Below, piece after piece: positions 11,397 through 23,698 of a stretch of DNA of 64,000 nucleotides (positions within the stretch are counted from its first letter, which is position 1; every line of letters begins with the position of its first letter). The DNA comes from Deuterostichococcus epilithicus (taxonomy: Eukaryota > Chlorophyta > Trebouxiophyceae > Prasiolales > Stichococcaceae). Both the position numbers and the translations under genes were made by a program. The notes beneath the pieces were generated by a model. That model was not told where the DNA came from and did no database searches. It saw nothing but the letters and a program-made list of their open reading frames with translations. Location of the stretch: contig JAVTLE010000018.1 of assembly GCA_033439295.1 (NCBI GenBank), positions 62,001 through 126,000 on the forward strand, read 5' to 3'.

Positions 11397-13961
11397 TTAT
11401 ACCCCGGCTCCCCAGGCCTCGGCCATGCCCCGCCACGAGTCATAATCCTTCAGCCCGCACGCCCGCTTGGCATCTGCTACGACGTAGGCAGACTGCGTCA
11501 GCAGCGACCGGAAGACAGCCATGCGGCCAAAGCCGCTGACTGCCGTCAGCACGAAGTTGTCTGCCATGCCCAACAGCCAATTCTCCGCCACTGCCGTGCG
11601 CACCGACGCTGCGCCGCCTCCGCCCTTGGAGGTTAGTACATGGTGTACCAGCCCCTGCTCAGGGGCAATGACCTGGCGCACACACACAATATTTCGCACA
11701 ATCCTGTGATGATATGCTACATCTTGAAACTGGAAATGGATTGTCCATATGGGATTGTGCACGAATCCCTGATCCAAGCGACTGGCTGATTCGATCAACG
11801 TAGTGGGCATCTGACAGGACTTTTTCGATGTCCATAGCCATGCTGATGGTAGGACATCCGCGGGCATCTGCACCTTGTCGGGGTGTGTCTCCCGCGCGCG
11901 TTTCCGCAGCGCCTCCGAGTCGGAAAACAGGAACCACCTTACGGGCTGCCCGGACACCGCGCGCGATGCCTCAATTTGCTGCGCGCAGTCTAGGAAGTTG
12001 TCCGACCTGGGGAAAGGAACGAAAAGAAATTCAGCAGCTCTCGGGTCTTGGTGAGACCTCAGCATGCAGCAATATCCACACCAGATATAAGAAAGTGCAG
12101 CTTAAAGGCCGACCATGACTTGCAATGTTTTCAACCAGAGACAGCCGAGAACCCGCCGACCTCGCCTCCAGCTCCGGGGTTAATGTGGCGTTGCCAATGA
12201 ACTCGTCGCCCAGCCGGATGTGGATGCCGATTTTGAGGATTTCCGGGTCTTGCAGCTCCCGCAAAACCGAAGCGTAGGGCACCATTACCTCGCCATGCGG
12301 CTCGAATAGATAGTTGAAGGCGCAGCCAAACGCCTGCATGAGCAAGCAATTTTGTCCATCAGGCAAATCCATTTGTCTGAAAAGGTAACGAAGACATCGA
12401 ACCCATACGACCTTGAACGACATCAACCTTGGTGATACATTCCCAAATTCCTGTGACATTGTCCTTTGAACATGCTGTCAATTTGGCTGTGAGTTGGCGA
12501 GCTTGAAATCGCCGCGATCCGGACATGTGCAATGGCCTTCTACCCATTGATCCCGCTGCTGACAATGTGCGTGGGGCGCAAGGATTCGAAAAGTCGTTGT
12601 CAGGGGGCAAAGGGAGCACTTCAGCAGACTGCCGACCGTGTCTGGCCGCAAGCCCATCCGATACAGCCGCCGCCCAGTGAAGGGGTTGTCGAATAGCGAC
12701 ATTATCAGCCCAAAGTGCGTTGCGAATTCCACATGTGACGCAGCAGAGCTGATCTGCGTCACGTCTCCATTGCGCATCGTATTGAGGACCTCCTCGTCAT
12801 ACCTGCGAACAGTCATGGAACCAATTGGTCACCTCCCACTTTGCAAGAGGCTCGTCATATGTCTCAACGCGATAGGTTGCAAATGCTGATTGATGCACTG
12901 ATGCGATGCAGCACGCGTGACTGGAAGCTGTCAACGCCACTGCTCACCAGGCAGCCTCGTCAGACGTGAAGTACATGTGATGGTGCGAGGGGCCCAGCGG
13001 CGTGAGCGTCCACCGCGCCATGGCGCCCTCCTTCGGCGGGGCATACGTCCAGTTGACCGAGGGCTGGCTGTACCCCTCCTCAAGCCGCATCTGCGGGTGG
13101 TGCACCTGGGGGCGCCGGGACAAGGAATGAATATCACGAAGAGGAAGCCTTTGGAGGGTGTGACCGGAGGGGCAGCGATGTGAGGAACGGCTATGTGCAA
13201 GCGTTGGGAGGACCCCCAGAGCAGCGCTCCAGCACCCTGCACAATTGATGCTAGAGGGAGACAGATCCCAGGAGGCACCTCTGCATGCAATCGACTTGTG
13301 GAGCAGCGCGAACTCACTCATAGCCGTGCGCCCTTTCAGGACGGCCACGGACTTGCACAGGCACTAACACCGTACAGGCAAACACAACTGAGTACTGAAA
13401 AGGTTGCTTCGAACGAGGCAGCAGAATGTGTTAGGCCTTGAAATGAGGCCGCACCTGGAACGCCCGATCCGTCAACAGCGCAAACAGGAAGATGGTAATC
13501 GTGCCGATAAGTGTGTCCCCCAGTCCGGAGGACTCAATGCCCCTAGCGACGGCGTATCTCGCCGGCACCTTGCCGGCCAGGATACTGGCATGCAGAGCTG
13601 TGTAATTGGCCTGCCAGTCGCCACACACATGCTGTGTGGCCGCGCCGCTGCGTGATGCCAACACAACATCTGCACGGTGCCCTGCACACAACAAGAAAAT
13701 TGCTTCATTGCAGAGAATTCTACTGTGATTACTGCGTTTGCAGACCAGCCACAGCATCCAGCATCAGCAAGAGCTGTACGCTTGCCGCAAGGCATCTGTT
13801 CCGATGTGCAATTGCATTATATGCCAAGCACAGGCCACCCCACGGAGTGAATAATCTTGGTAGGCACTCTCACTTGCAGTTACGTGGCGCTGGAATGCCG
13901 CAAACACCAGCGCGATGACTGTCAAACCGGCGATCCGTGTGCACAGTGCAATGCGTAGCAT
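11397..13961 (-). CDS. GT37-like fucosyltransferase, copy A
   Basis: Resembles plant xyloglucan-type fucosyltransferases (GT37). The start at 13961 gives a signal anchor (AGLTVIALVFAAF). Supported exons: 13961-13874, 13681-13455, 13105-12948, 12802 to about 12611, one starting near 12373, one starting near 12014 at the acceptor before SDNFLDCAQQIEAS, and a last exon ending at 11397. Motifs: CGDWQANYTALH, GLGDTLIGTITIFLFALLTD (as in GT37 N-terminal blocks), LKIGIHIRLGDEF (corresponding to the GDP-fucose-binding IGIxIR motif), RWFLFSDSE, and a C-terminal AVSGFGRMAVF block. The last exon boundaries are approximate. The paralogue at 35.0 kb has a different intron pattern. Substrate is inference from family. 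Confidence 0.75.
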
Positions 13962-14559
13962 GCTTGGGTGGCAAGCAGCAGAAGATTCAGGTCGCAGACC
14001 AGCAGGTGGAAGACTTCGTGGCAGATACACATGTTCAAATGCCTTGTTTGGCGCGCGTGCAGGGCCGTTCCACAGGGTTGGGCAGCCTAGGATGAACCTT
14101 AAGTACTGAAGTCGTCAAGTTCACTAGAGAATCCTCGCCTTCCATTGGCTGAGAAGGCTACTTGAAGTCGCAAACCAGGGCAGCGAGGCCACGGCACCCC
14201 TCGGCAGCGCATTTGCTTTAGACTCGCCGCGTCGAGACTGAAATCAGGCTGCAGCTTGCGCGCAAATTGACAGATAGCTGCAGACACGTGTGCAGATGTC
14301 TTCAGTCAGGTGCAATTTATCTAAAAGCGTGTCCGCTGCTTCCGAATGGCTGATGACGCCTCCAGCACATCCTCCGGAAACGCCATTGGAGGCGGCGCAC
14401 CCTGACAGCATTTCTGCATCAGCGGCAAAGGGACGTCTGCGCGTGCTTCGACCGGACGCCCACCGGTTATGCGCATCTCTGGACCGGGCGCCGCCTGCTG
14501 CTGGATCAGCCAGCCGCATGCAGCTCGTGACGGCGCCGCGGATACGCTGCTAGACTATC
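13962..14559. other. Upstream flank of GT37 copy A; no gene fixed
   Basis: The interval must contain the GT37 copy A promoter. A plus-strand Met-Ser-led frame from 14296 to 14552 (77-85 residues, Ser/Ala/Pro-rich) may be a first exon of the gene described next, but I found no splice donor that joins it in frame. Confidence 0.3.
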
Positions 14560-16111
14560 AGCTATAGGGGCGGAAAGCCTACGTGTCGTGTGCAGTCCCA
14601 ACTTCTGCGGCCATGCAGCCTGCAGCCGGGCGTTGGAACGTCCTGAGGACCGTAGAATACTGGACGCCTGCCGATCAGAAGTCACGGGCGTCACCATAAA
14701 GATGTGGCGAAGCAAGGTCCTGACCGACAGCGAGGATCCCTGCCTCCTCATGTATGCGCAGCTGCAGTGCTCGGCCTGCGGACGTAAGTAGCTGCGGAAC
14801 GTCCCTTCATGATCTGTCAGCCGCCAATCTGTTGCAGCGTCCGGCTACCATTGCACCCTGGAAGCGGAATCGCGCGCCCAGCCCCGTTCACTTCTAGTGT
14901 GGCGTGCACACGGCCTGGCCTGGCGCTACAACCTGTGTGCCCACGACACACTGGCTGTGTACCCGGGCCTCATCATGTCCGGCCAACCTGCGTTGCTGCC
15001 CCAGCTGGGCCTTGTCGGCATAGTCATTGGTGCGGCGGGGCAGCTTACGCTCAGCAGGCAGTGCAGCTTGCCCGCCCTGACAACGATGCTGGCGGCGCAG
15101 GAGAGCGCTGCATCGAGGCACTGGTGGTGGCGCACAGCGCCGGCTGGGCCTTGACTGGGCGGTCAGGTTGCCGGTGGCACCTGATGCGTGCGTGCCTGTG
15201 CACAGGCATGTTTGCTGTCGAGCGCGACTCCATGCTCGTCCCCCACCAGTTGCTGCTTTGGCTACCTCGGGCCGGTCGTGCTTGCGTCGATGACACCTTC
15301 TTGCTGTGCACGGCACTGCTTCAGGCTTTCTTCCGGTCCATTTGGAACACCTTGCCATGTCGTGCACAGGGCCACTTCGTGGCCGTGCAGGACATGGTGG
15401 CTGGCCTCTCACAGGGGCACACCGAAGTCATCGCCCTGCATTCCAGCGTCCGCTGTTGTCTGGTGGCGGTGCGTTATCGTGACACCCTGGCTGCATGCAA
15501 CCAGCAGTCTGTGTCTGCTTTGACCGTGTTTCCTGCGCGGCGAGTTTCAATGTACTAGCATTCAACTCATCATCAGGTGCGCCCGCGCGGCAGGGTTCTT
15601 TGTGGACATCGGCTTGAGCCACCCGAATGCTCTAAGGGGCAGGCCAGCCTTGCCAGACCTGGCGCACTGCAGTGCAGCGCTAGGCGGTCAGCAGTAACAC
15701 CTTACTATCATCTAGCGGCGGTAACTCTACTCAGCAGCCATTTGGCACCACCGCGGCTATGTCAGAGCGGCGGCGCCATACGGGCCGGCACCGAGTTGGT
15801 ACCGCTACAACGATTTGGCCGCTGCGGGCAGCCTGCTGGAGCTTTTGGCGCTCGAGGGTGTGGCGGCGCTGACGCTAGCGGAGCGGCAGCCGGTGGGGCT
15901 GGTCGCGTTTGTGCGAGCGGACGCATCGAATGCTCTAGATTTCGTTACAACTTTGAACAGCCAGAAGTCAAGGCCGCCTTGCAAGTGTCTTGGTTTGGTC
16001 TTATTCTCGAACTTTGCCTGCCAGCGCGGGGTTGCAGATTATGTAGCGGCAGCCTCCTTTCATGCGCCTGAACTTGTCTGCTACTCCACAAGTGACCGAC
16101 TGCTGCAATGA
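14560..16111 (+). CDS. Unrecognised spliced gene with Cys-rich segment (partial model)
   Basis: Two exons are well supported: one around 14560-14783 encoding a Cys-rich segment (CSPNFCGHAAC, later LQCSACG) and ending at a perfect GTAAGT donor; the next starts after a TTGCAG acceptor near 14838 and continues in frame with YHCTLEAESRAQ, WRAHGLAWRYNLCAHD and a hydrophobic stretch (LPQLGLVGIVIGAAGQL). A further open segment at about 15765-15985 encodes SWYRYNDLAAAGSLLELLAL, reminiscent of the C-terminal part of ubiquitin-specific proteases, but the Cys and His boxes needed for that call were not seen. Start, end and function are not settled. Confidence 0.4.
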
Positions 16112-17106
16112 CTTCCGGAGACACTAACACTGATGGTTCTCCTTCAGAGGATGGTTGCCATGACGATTCATACATTGCCTGCACAATCTGTAGAATCTGT
16201 TTGACATTGTGCCACATTTGCTTGCCGCCGGCGCCGCCCCTGCCTGAACGCCTCATCACCACCCGAAGTGGCAGCGTGCCGATGTTGCCCTGCGCAGGGT
16301 ATTACACACCTGTATCAGAGCCGCATTTACCAGGGGTGCGTACAGAGTCTACGAGGCAGATAGAGGTGAGATTGATACTTGCCTGTGCCTGCATCGAAGA
16401 CAGTGGGCTCTGCCGGGGTTCAACAAATCGACAGATGTCATGCATCTGCGCGATCGCTACAGATCTGCTTTGACACAATTCTGCATCATCATGCTATTGA
16501 CTTGCAGGTCAGACAGATGCTTACATGCGTTTTGCTCTCACCCTGCTGCTATTGCTCCCCCCTTGGCGCCCAGGATGCCGCCGTCTATCTGCACTTGCCC
16601 ATACTGCTCATGCCTGCTCCGAGCAGCGTGCAAGTGTGACTGCGCCGTCTGCTGCGGCACTGCCTGCTGCTGCGCCTACTGCGTGTGGGCACGTCTGCAC
16701 CTGCGCCGCCCGATCCTCTTGAGTAGTAACCTGCACCGCCTGCTATAGCCACTGCGTGCTGCTGGGCGAGCTGGAGGGCTGCGTGTGCGTGCGGCGCTTG
16801 GCATGCTTGAGCTGCCGGCTGTCGGGCCGCCTGCTGCTGCGACTCGGCTGGTTGCTGCTGTGGTGGAGATGGCCCGTGCCAAGCATCTTCAGCCGCTAGC
16901 TCCGTCTGCGCAAATCGAGCTGACTCTTGCCGCGGCGGTAGCGCCTGTCGCCATGGTGCCTGCGCTGCAATGGCGGAGGCGCCGCCGCCGCCGTCGCCAC
17001 CGATGCGGCCGCTGGCGCCCGCACCAGTTGCGCAGGCTTCTGCTGCGCTGGCTGCTGCATCCACTGCTGCTGCTGCGCCTGTATCAGAGTGGTCTGCTGC
17101 TGCGGT

Positions 17107-17142
17107 TCATGCTGCTGCTGCTGCTGCTGCTGGCCCTGGCAG
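17107..17142. repeat. CTG/CAG microsatellite
   Basis: Uninterrupted CTG triplets (read as CAG, poly-Gln, on the minus strand). Similar short runs lie at about 52976-52994 (CTG) and 55365-55388 (GCC/CGC) inside the PH-RCC1 gene, where they encode Gln and Gly runs. Confidence 0.7.
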
Positions 17143-18639
17143 CTCGGGGCAAGGCACCTCCGTAAAAGCCATGCTGATGTCAACACACGACTATGCTTGA
17201 GGCTGGTGCAGACCACCTTCGTCACTGTCGCTGCTGGAGAGCACTTGCCGCAGCGTTGCAACGAGATTGGCGGCTGATGTCACACGGAGGTCCCGCACAA
17301 CAGTGCTTGTAGTGTGAGTGTGCAAGTACCCAATGTGGGCCAGTCTATGTGGGCCATTGAGTAGAACAAGGCAACAGCGCATTGAAGTGCACATGTTGCA
17401 CACCTTGCCAATCGAATGCAAGTTTGCCATGTGTGGACGCAATATGGCGCTGCCCATTATTGGCTTGGGCTCGGCGGGGTGGACCACCGTCATGGGCTTG
17501 CGAGAGAGCCGACCAGGATTAGGTTAGAGTCGTGTGGCTTGAAAGGTCAGCCCCAGATGTTACAGCAATTTGATTGGGAGCGCAGCGAATTGATGGGAAA
17601 CATGACGGCTTCAACGTCACTGAACCGTCTCCAAACCATCCTGAACGACTCCTATGCATGCGTTCGCTATGCATAGGCTGCAGCGGCACACCCTCCCATC
17701 CTGCTTGGGGCACGACTGGCAGCATGCTGGTGGCCCTGATAAGTATAAAGGCGAAAGCTGAGCCTATCTACAGGCACAACGGCAGGCGGGAAGCAGCCTG
17801 TCCGATGGCATGGCGGCGCAGCCGGGCGTTGGCGAGCCGCCGCCCCCGTGCAGCACAGGGCTACGACACATTCTCTGCATCAGGCACGCCAGTACCCCGC
17901 CGCACTCCCCCAAGTCACACCCATAGCCAACTTCATCTGTATGCTATCCTGTTGCTGGCCAGAAAGCGTTCCTTCTCGAGGAGTGCACACATGAGTTTGT
18001 AGGTCTATCAACACCCTAGATGACCAGAAACCTTTGATCCTACATATGTAGAGGTGGACAGCAGCTTTGCCACGCCTCAAGTCTAGCCAGCAACAGCACA
18101 TTGCAACAGGGGTTCGGCATGCTGCCGCTACCGCAGGGCACGATGCGAACATCACAAGGTCCCCTCTCCAGCGCAAGCGCGCCTGTGCATTCAGGCTCCA
18201 AAGCGTTTTGCCTTGGTTGGTCAAGCCCTTTGACCTGCTCACCCAGCTTTCGTCTCAATGGCATTGGTGCAATTGCAAAATCAACTTCATCAAGCAGTGC
18301 CTGAGAGGAGCGCCCATGCTGACTCGCACTTGCTGATAGATTGTCGCGGATCTGCAGCTGACTGTAGGCAGTGGTGCCAACCCGTCTGGGGTTGTCGCCA
18401 AGCAGCAGTGCAGACCCAGGTACATTCTAAAACAAATCGAACAAGTTCACCCAGTTGAGCAAGTCGCTCACCGTCACGACGTACATGTGGTCGCATTGCT
18501 GGGCAAGCATGTATGACATCAAAGATTCCAATGCACTCGAAGGCTGAACCCTCCACCGTACAGGTCCGTTTCTGCGGCCAGCCAATGGCCAGTGCTATTG
18601 TGCTACGACAGCTTCGGCGCTTGGGCGGCGGCCTGCCCA

Positions 18640-19583
18640 GGTGATACGCATTCGCCCAGCCCTTCGCCTCACGTGATGCAGGATGGGGGCCGGCTATATC
18701 AGAGTTGGAGGCGCAGCTGGCTACTTCTCTTCTTGTGATGCACACTCGCACCACAGCCAATGGCAGCGCGATGACCCGATGGGATCTGGTGACTGTCGAT
18801 TTCAATCTGGCTGTGCGCCAGCGCTGGGAGGCTAATGGGGATCTGCTAGAGATGCGCTTCGAGACGGAGCGGCACTTGAAAGCCTGGCACAAAGAGCAGA
18901 CAGCACAGCTGCAGCAGCGGGGGTGCATCTTGGCAGCAGCAGCGATGCAACAGGCTACCATGCGGTCCATTGAGGTGGCGGCGCCTGCGGCGGCTGCACA
19001 TGCTCTTGTGGGCCAGCCCTGTATGGAGCAGCCTGTAGCTGCAGCTTCGGGCGCGCGGCCGCCTGCTGTGCTGCCACAGCTCTGCGCACCCAACATGCCC
19101 GTTGCCCCGACCGTGCTCAGCTGCTGGAAGCCTCCAGCCATGCCGTGGGCAGCGGCCTGGGAGCGGAGGCAAGGGTGGCCAGACGAGCTGCCATTTCTGC
19201 TCACACCACCTGGGGTGGACTGCCAAGGCGAGGCATTGCTGCGGGTGCACGTTCAAGGCGGCGCTGCAGCAGCAAAAAGCTTGGTGGGAATTGTGTGCGA
19301 TGCTTCAGAGGGGAGGGGAGCGTGGCGCACATCAGGCATGTATAGCAGCCAGACTGGTGCAGCCGCGTTGAGTCGCCCAAGCATATGCTTTAATCCAAGT
19401 CGTCGAGTACTTCATAGCGCAAAGGCGTCTGATACGACTCAGCTGCCGTGTGATGCTGCCGGCGTGCCAGGCAGCAGCGTCCGCATGCGAGAGCTTGGCG
19501 GCGCAACGCTGCCATCGTTGGGCATGCTGCTGTGCCTGGCCGGCTGTATTGTATGTGACCACTCGAATGAGCTTCGTCGATAG
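18640..19583 (+). CDS. Hypothetical open frame, low confidence
   Basis: About 300 codons are open on the plus strand, with GPAISELEAQLATSLLV, RFETERHLKAWHKEQTAQL and an Ala-rich middle (ILAAAAMQQA). The first in-frame ATG is at 18738; the frame is open upstream of it, so the beginning could be an internal exon. An open frame of similar length exists on the opposite strand (18290-19204) but its composition (many Cys, Arg, Ser) looks like a shadow. No family recognised; it could be a decayed gene. Confidence 0.22.
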
Positions 19584-20405
19584 CCTGTAGCTCCGTTAAA
19601 TTCACAAGTCAGAGTTTGCGTGAAGCTGCAGAGTGCACCTGCTGCGTTGCATGGGCTGAGGTCGCCATCGACGGCGTGAAGCCCTCGCCGGCTCTGTCCA
19701 GCTGCGGATGCTCCTGTGGGCTGTTCAGGGCTGCTGCTACAGCAGGTTGCGCTCGCGGCGTCACCTGTTAGCCTTGCGGCTGCTGCAGAGCTGGGCGTTT
19801 GCGTGCATACGCTGATGCGGGCGCAGTTGCTGCTGCTGCAGTTCCCTGGGAGACAGCAGGCCCGACATGACCCCATTGTTGTCACAGAAGATTGCTGCGT
19901 AGGCATTCAATAGCATGCCAGCACCACCGTGCCACGTTGTGTAGCGAAAAGAGGCCATACCTGCTGCAGCGGGATCGGTGCTTTAGGGGCGCAATATCTG
20001 CAGAGCTTCCACCGACCGCCTGTCTTGTTGGGCCGCAAGACATGTTCAAGCGCTGGATCGATGCATCTCATCTGTGTTCAACGAGCAGGAATCGCGGTCC
20101 GTAGCCTCTAGCTTTTACCACGGTTCGGGTCGAGTGCTCCAATAAAAATTTTCGCGCCAAGTTGCGCCACGCTTGGTGGAAGAAGTATCATCCCGGCGCT
20201 TGTGCGCTGCTACAGCTCCGCTAACGCTGTTTGAGGCTGCGATGCCCCTTTTTAGCCAGTTTGAACTAGTCCAGTGACGACGAGGTGGCCGCTGTCGCAT
20301 GCATTGCGGATACTACAAGATGAAGGCAAGATATGGGCATTTCATGATCACCATGCCGCCAGACAGACACGGTCGCCTCTTCAAGGACTCTTGCATGTTC
20401 ATTGT

Positions 20406-22367
20406 TCACTCCGTGCCCGGCATGTCAGCCGTCATGGCGAAGGGCGGCGGCGGGTGGCAGCGTTCCTCCCGTACCCGACTAAGAATATATTGGCTGGTGA
20501 AATTGTGCGTCCACATATGGCGATATTGTGCCAACAGCGATTGAGCTTTCGGCACATCAAACTCCGATATGCGCTGCGGGATGGTCCTGATCTCGTTCCG
20601 GTGCACAACAATTGCGAAGTCGTTCCAGTTGACCAGGTCCTGAGGACAGCATCGGATTTGCGTTGATGACCTCCCGCCTGTTCCAAGCAGGCCGGATCAA
20701 GCAGGCATGCCGCTAGTCAAAGTACACCATGTCAACAACAGCAGGTACTGCGGCTGCTGTTGAATCAGTCGGGAGAGAAGAAGCTGAAGGGGACGCACCT
20801 GAAACGACATCAAGATGTCGTAACACCAGATGTAGATGGGGATGGAGCACAACTGCAACGCCTCATACATCCGATGGCTTGTTGAGCCTTCGCCGCGCGG
20901 CGCCAGCGTGAAATTGGAGCGCTCCATGACGCGGAATGTCTCGGGTTTGCCGGCGTCACCAAATGCGAAGGTGTATGGCTGGTCCGCCAGTTGGTCCCGC
21001 ATGTCGACACGGATTTTGTGTGATGCCACGCTGCCGTAGAAGCTCACACCGATGTCTTTCGGCAGCCCCGCGAGCTCCAGCGTCTGTGTCAACACTGATG
21101 AGGAGCGGGTCAACAAGGAGGTCGAAAGGGATTTTGCAGTTCATTTTAATATTTCAATGTTTCTGCCATGCCAGACTTGCTACAGCAGCTCAGCGCTGTC
21201 ATGGAGCCCAGCAAGCTCGTGCAGACCATCTGGGACCATACCTATCTGTTGACAACACAGGAGCGACCAACAGCAAGGGCCTCCATCCAGAAAAGGTATC
21301 TTTTGACCCCCTTGCAGCTTGAGTCGGAACTCGATATCCTGCTGTGGTTCTCCCCTACTGACGCAGACGCACCTCCATGAGCAGCGGTATTGCCACATTG
21401 CGAGCCCCGCGGCTGGTGCCGCCGCCGGCAAAGGTCATGAGATCCAGGCCCGGCGGGATGCGCATGTCCAGCCAGTCCAGGCCCTTGTCCATTTGCAGCA
21501 CGGCAAAGTAGCGGTACTCACGCCGCAACTGGCCCAGGTACGCCTTGAGTTCCTCGCGCTGTTGCGGCGTGCAGGTGAATTTGCAATCGTAAAACATGAT
21601 CTGCAACCAGAAGGACGCTGTAGATGACATGCTGCTCGTCTCTGGCACCCTTACATCACGAGGCTGTGAGAGAAAATAACTGATCTTCTTCTGCCCTGGC
21701 TTCTTACAGAAACTCCGGCCAGCAGGAGGTGGAGAACTGCGTGTGAGTCCTCAGCCTCTCACCGGGATGTACAGCCGGTTGCCCACATCATCACCTGCTG
21801 CATACGCCGCCTTCCAGTGCTCAAAAAAGAAGTTCTCAATCCAAGGGCCTCGAAACCCTGGAGCACAGGGCACGGACACTAGTCCCTGCGTGAAGCTGTA
21901 TTTGACTGCGGTATTTCGAGTGAAGGGTGTGAGGCACTCGGAAGCATGTGAGGAGGCGCCAAAGCCATGCACCCACGAAGGAATGTAAGCCGCTGCCGCC
22001 GTGTGCATTGCAGACAGGGCCATGTGAATGCTGACAGATCTTGGCATGACACAGCATGTAGCAGGCAATTCATGCTCGCCGGCGGAGTGCACAGCCACGC
22101 ACCTTTCCATTCCATGACGCCCGTCTGGAAGCGCTGCTCGGCGTCCTTCAGCAGGAAGACCTGATATTCTTGCCGCACAGCCACATCTGTGTCTGCGCTA
22201 TCAGTGTGGTGCACAGGTTGGCAGGCACATGGCTTGCTGGCGTTGCAGCGAATTATTCGTGGCCTCTTAGAGAACGTGACGTCCAACAGAAGGGGCACAC
22301 CAGCGAGCAATAGCGTCAACACGGTTACCACCACAACAGCAGGGCAGCTGCTGGCGCATCTTGACAT
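20406..22367 (-). CDS. GT47 exostosin-like glycosyltransferase, copy A (5 exons)
   Basis: Exostosin-domain (GT47) enzyme, a family of inverting transferases in the Golgi. Exons: 22367-22103, 21857-21763, 21600-21373, 21083-20799, 20639-20406; all phases agree, giving 368 residues. Residues about 8-28 are a signal anchor (VVVVTVLTLLLAGVPLLL). Conserved blocks: GPWIENFFFEHW, FYDCKFTCTPQQREELKAYL, MERSNFTLAPRGEGSTSHRM, EALQLCSIPIYIW (the exostosin nucleotide-sugar region) and NWNDFAIVVHRNE. About 368 residues is close to a minimal GT47 domain plus anchor. Its paralogue at 33.2-34.5 kb has nearly the same length but only the first intron. Donor and acceptor sugars are unknown. Confidence 0.88.
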
Positions 22368-22559
22368 GTCGAGGGCTGATCACGAGTTACTGTGCGAGCT
22401 GGGTGAAAATACATGACTTTACTTGGGCATCGCTTTCACACCATCACAGCCACGCAAAGCGGTTTGGTGAAGTCCTGGAATATGCGCGGCACGAGCGAAA
22501 ACCCGACAGCAAGTGCGATTTGAGCGAGTTCGCTGGGGTTCACATTTTGGCTCAAGCCT

Positions 22560-22805
22560 CAAGCGCACCTCATTCAGGAAATTTAGGGTTTAGATGAGTC
22601 ACCCCCTTCACTCGAGCACTTTACTCAGCCCGGGATTCTTGAGTGAGGGTCTAGCCTCACTCAAGAATCTGAGTGAGGTGCCTGAGCGAGGCTCGCGCGC
22701 GGGTGGCGGCGGCGCTCGGGCAGCCCGGCAGCGAGCGCGCGAATGTCTCCTGCTTCTGAGGGCTTTTGAGTCACCCCTCACTCAAGCGAGCGCTGAGTGA
22801 GGCTA
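22560..22805. repeat. GAGTGAGG repeat cluster with perfect 15-bp hairpin
   Basis: Positions 22634-22648 (GATTCTTGAGTGAGG) and 22655-22669 form a perfect inverted repeat around a 6-nt loop. Further GAGTGAGG and CCTCACTC copies surround it (22600-22680 and 22770-22803), so the whole block can fold back. It sits upstream of GT47 copy A and is GC-rich in its centre. Confidence 0.65.
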
Positions 22806-23269
22806 ATAGCCTCGTGTGGACACGGCCTAGGAAAGCGGAGGTTGCGTCTCAAAAAAGGATGGCGGTTAGCTACCCAATTGATTATTCACCTTACCTGTGT
22901 GTTGACAGTGTGGATCTTTGCTGAGTGGACATACACCGGCCGCCTGCAGGAGCTGGAGGACATCAACTTCCGCGCAACGACTGGCCCGTCGTCAGCATTG
23001 TGGACTGGACTCCAGCGTTGATCTCGCCATTGCGGCGGCGGCGCGCGCATGGGAGGCGCCGTAGTTCGAGACGCCAATGGCGAAGGCTGTCGGAATGCGA
23101 TAGCAACTGGCAACTCCCGGCCTTGGCACGGTGTATCGGAGTTGGACAGTTATGCATGCCACATCCCGCCCGCGCGCGCGGGGGGACTGCCGTGGGCGTC
23201 TAGGGACATCATGGACGTCGCTCTTGCTTTGCAGAGGCAACCAGTTGGCATGTGATAGGCAGTGGTCTG

Positions 23270-23522
23270 GTAGGCAGCCATGCAGTTGAAGATCTGGTGA
23301 TGGTAGGTTGTTCCACCACAGTGTAATCCCACGCACCAGTTTTGGGAACACAAATCCCACCACTGGTTTCTACCAGCATACCATGGAATTCACTGCAGCG
23401 TGAATGGTGAATGGTGGAATCCATCAAGCCGATCACAAATCCACTGCACGCAGCCCATGGTAAATTCCACGAGTGGCGGTGGAATTCCACCGTGTCCACC
23501 GGTGGATTCCACCATTCCGCAT
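23270..23522. repeat. Cluster of TGGAATTCCACC palindromes
   Basis: TGGAATTCCACC, GTGGAATTCCAC-like, GGTGGATTCCACC, ATGGTGGAATCC and ATGGAATTCACTGC variants recur over about 250 bp between GT47 copy A and the unclassified glycosyltransferase copy B. The palindromic core GGAATTCC resembles the 0.84-1.13-kb cluster. No coding potential seen. Confidence 0.5.
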
Positions 23523-23698
23523 TTTCCGACGTAGCGCATTGTCACAGCCCGCCTTCAAGCATGTGATGGCACCTGGGACGGTGGAGCATGGTCAAGAGAC
23601 GTTCGATATCCTGAGTGCCAGCATAACGATACACCTCACACTGACTTTGACAGACCGAAGCTACAATGAACCTGACAAGATGATGGTCCTGGTAGGCC

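Larger units (their letters stand above)
16112..20405. other. Low-complexity region; coding status unresolved
   Basis: The minus strand at 17261-16585 contains Gln-rich frames (runs of seven and four Gln, then Ala/Pro-rich sequence), underlain by a CTG/CAG run at about 17107-17142. The minus strand near 19950-19800 has another Gln run (ELQQQQLRPHQRM). No domain, no consistent splicing and no homologue could be recognised. It may hold one diverged spliced gene or fragments. Confidence 0.3.

Noticed and set aside
15765-15985. Ubiquitin-specific protease C-terminus
   Set aside because: WYRYND-like sequence alone is not enough; the catalytic Cys and His boxes were not found nearby.
18290-19204. 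304-codon minus-strand frame
   Set aside because: Cys/Arg/Ser-rich without a domain; the opposite strand looks slightly more protein-like, and neither is convincing.
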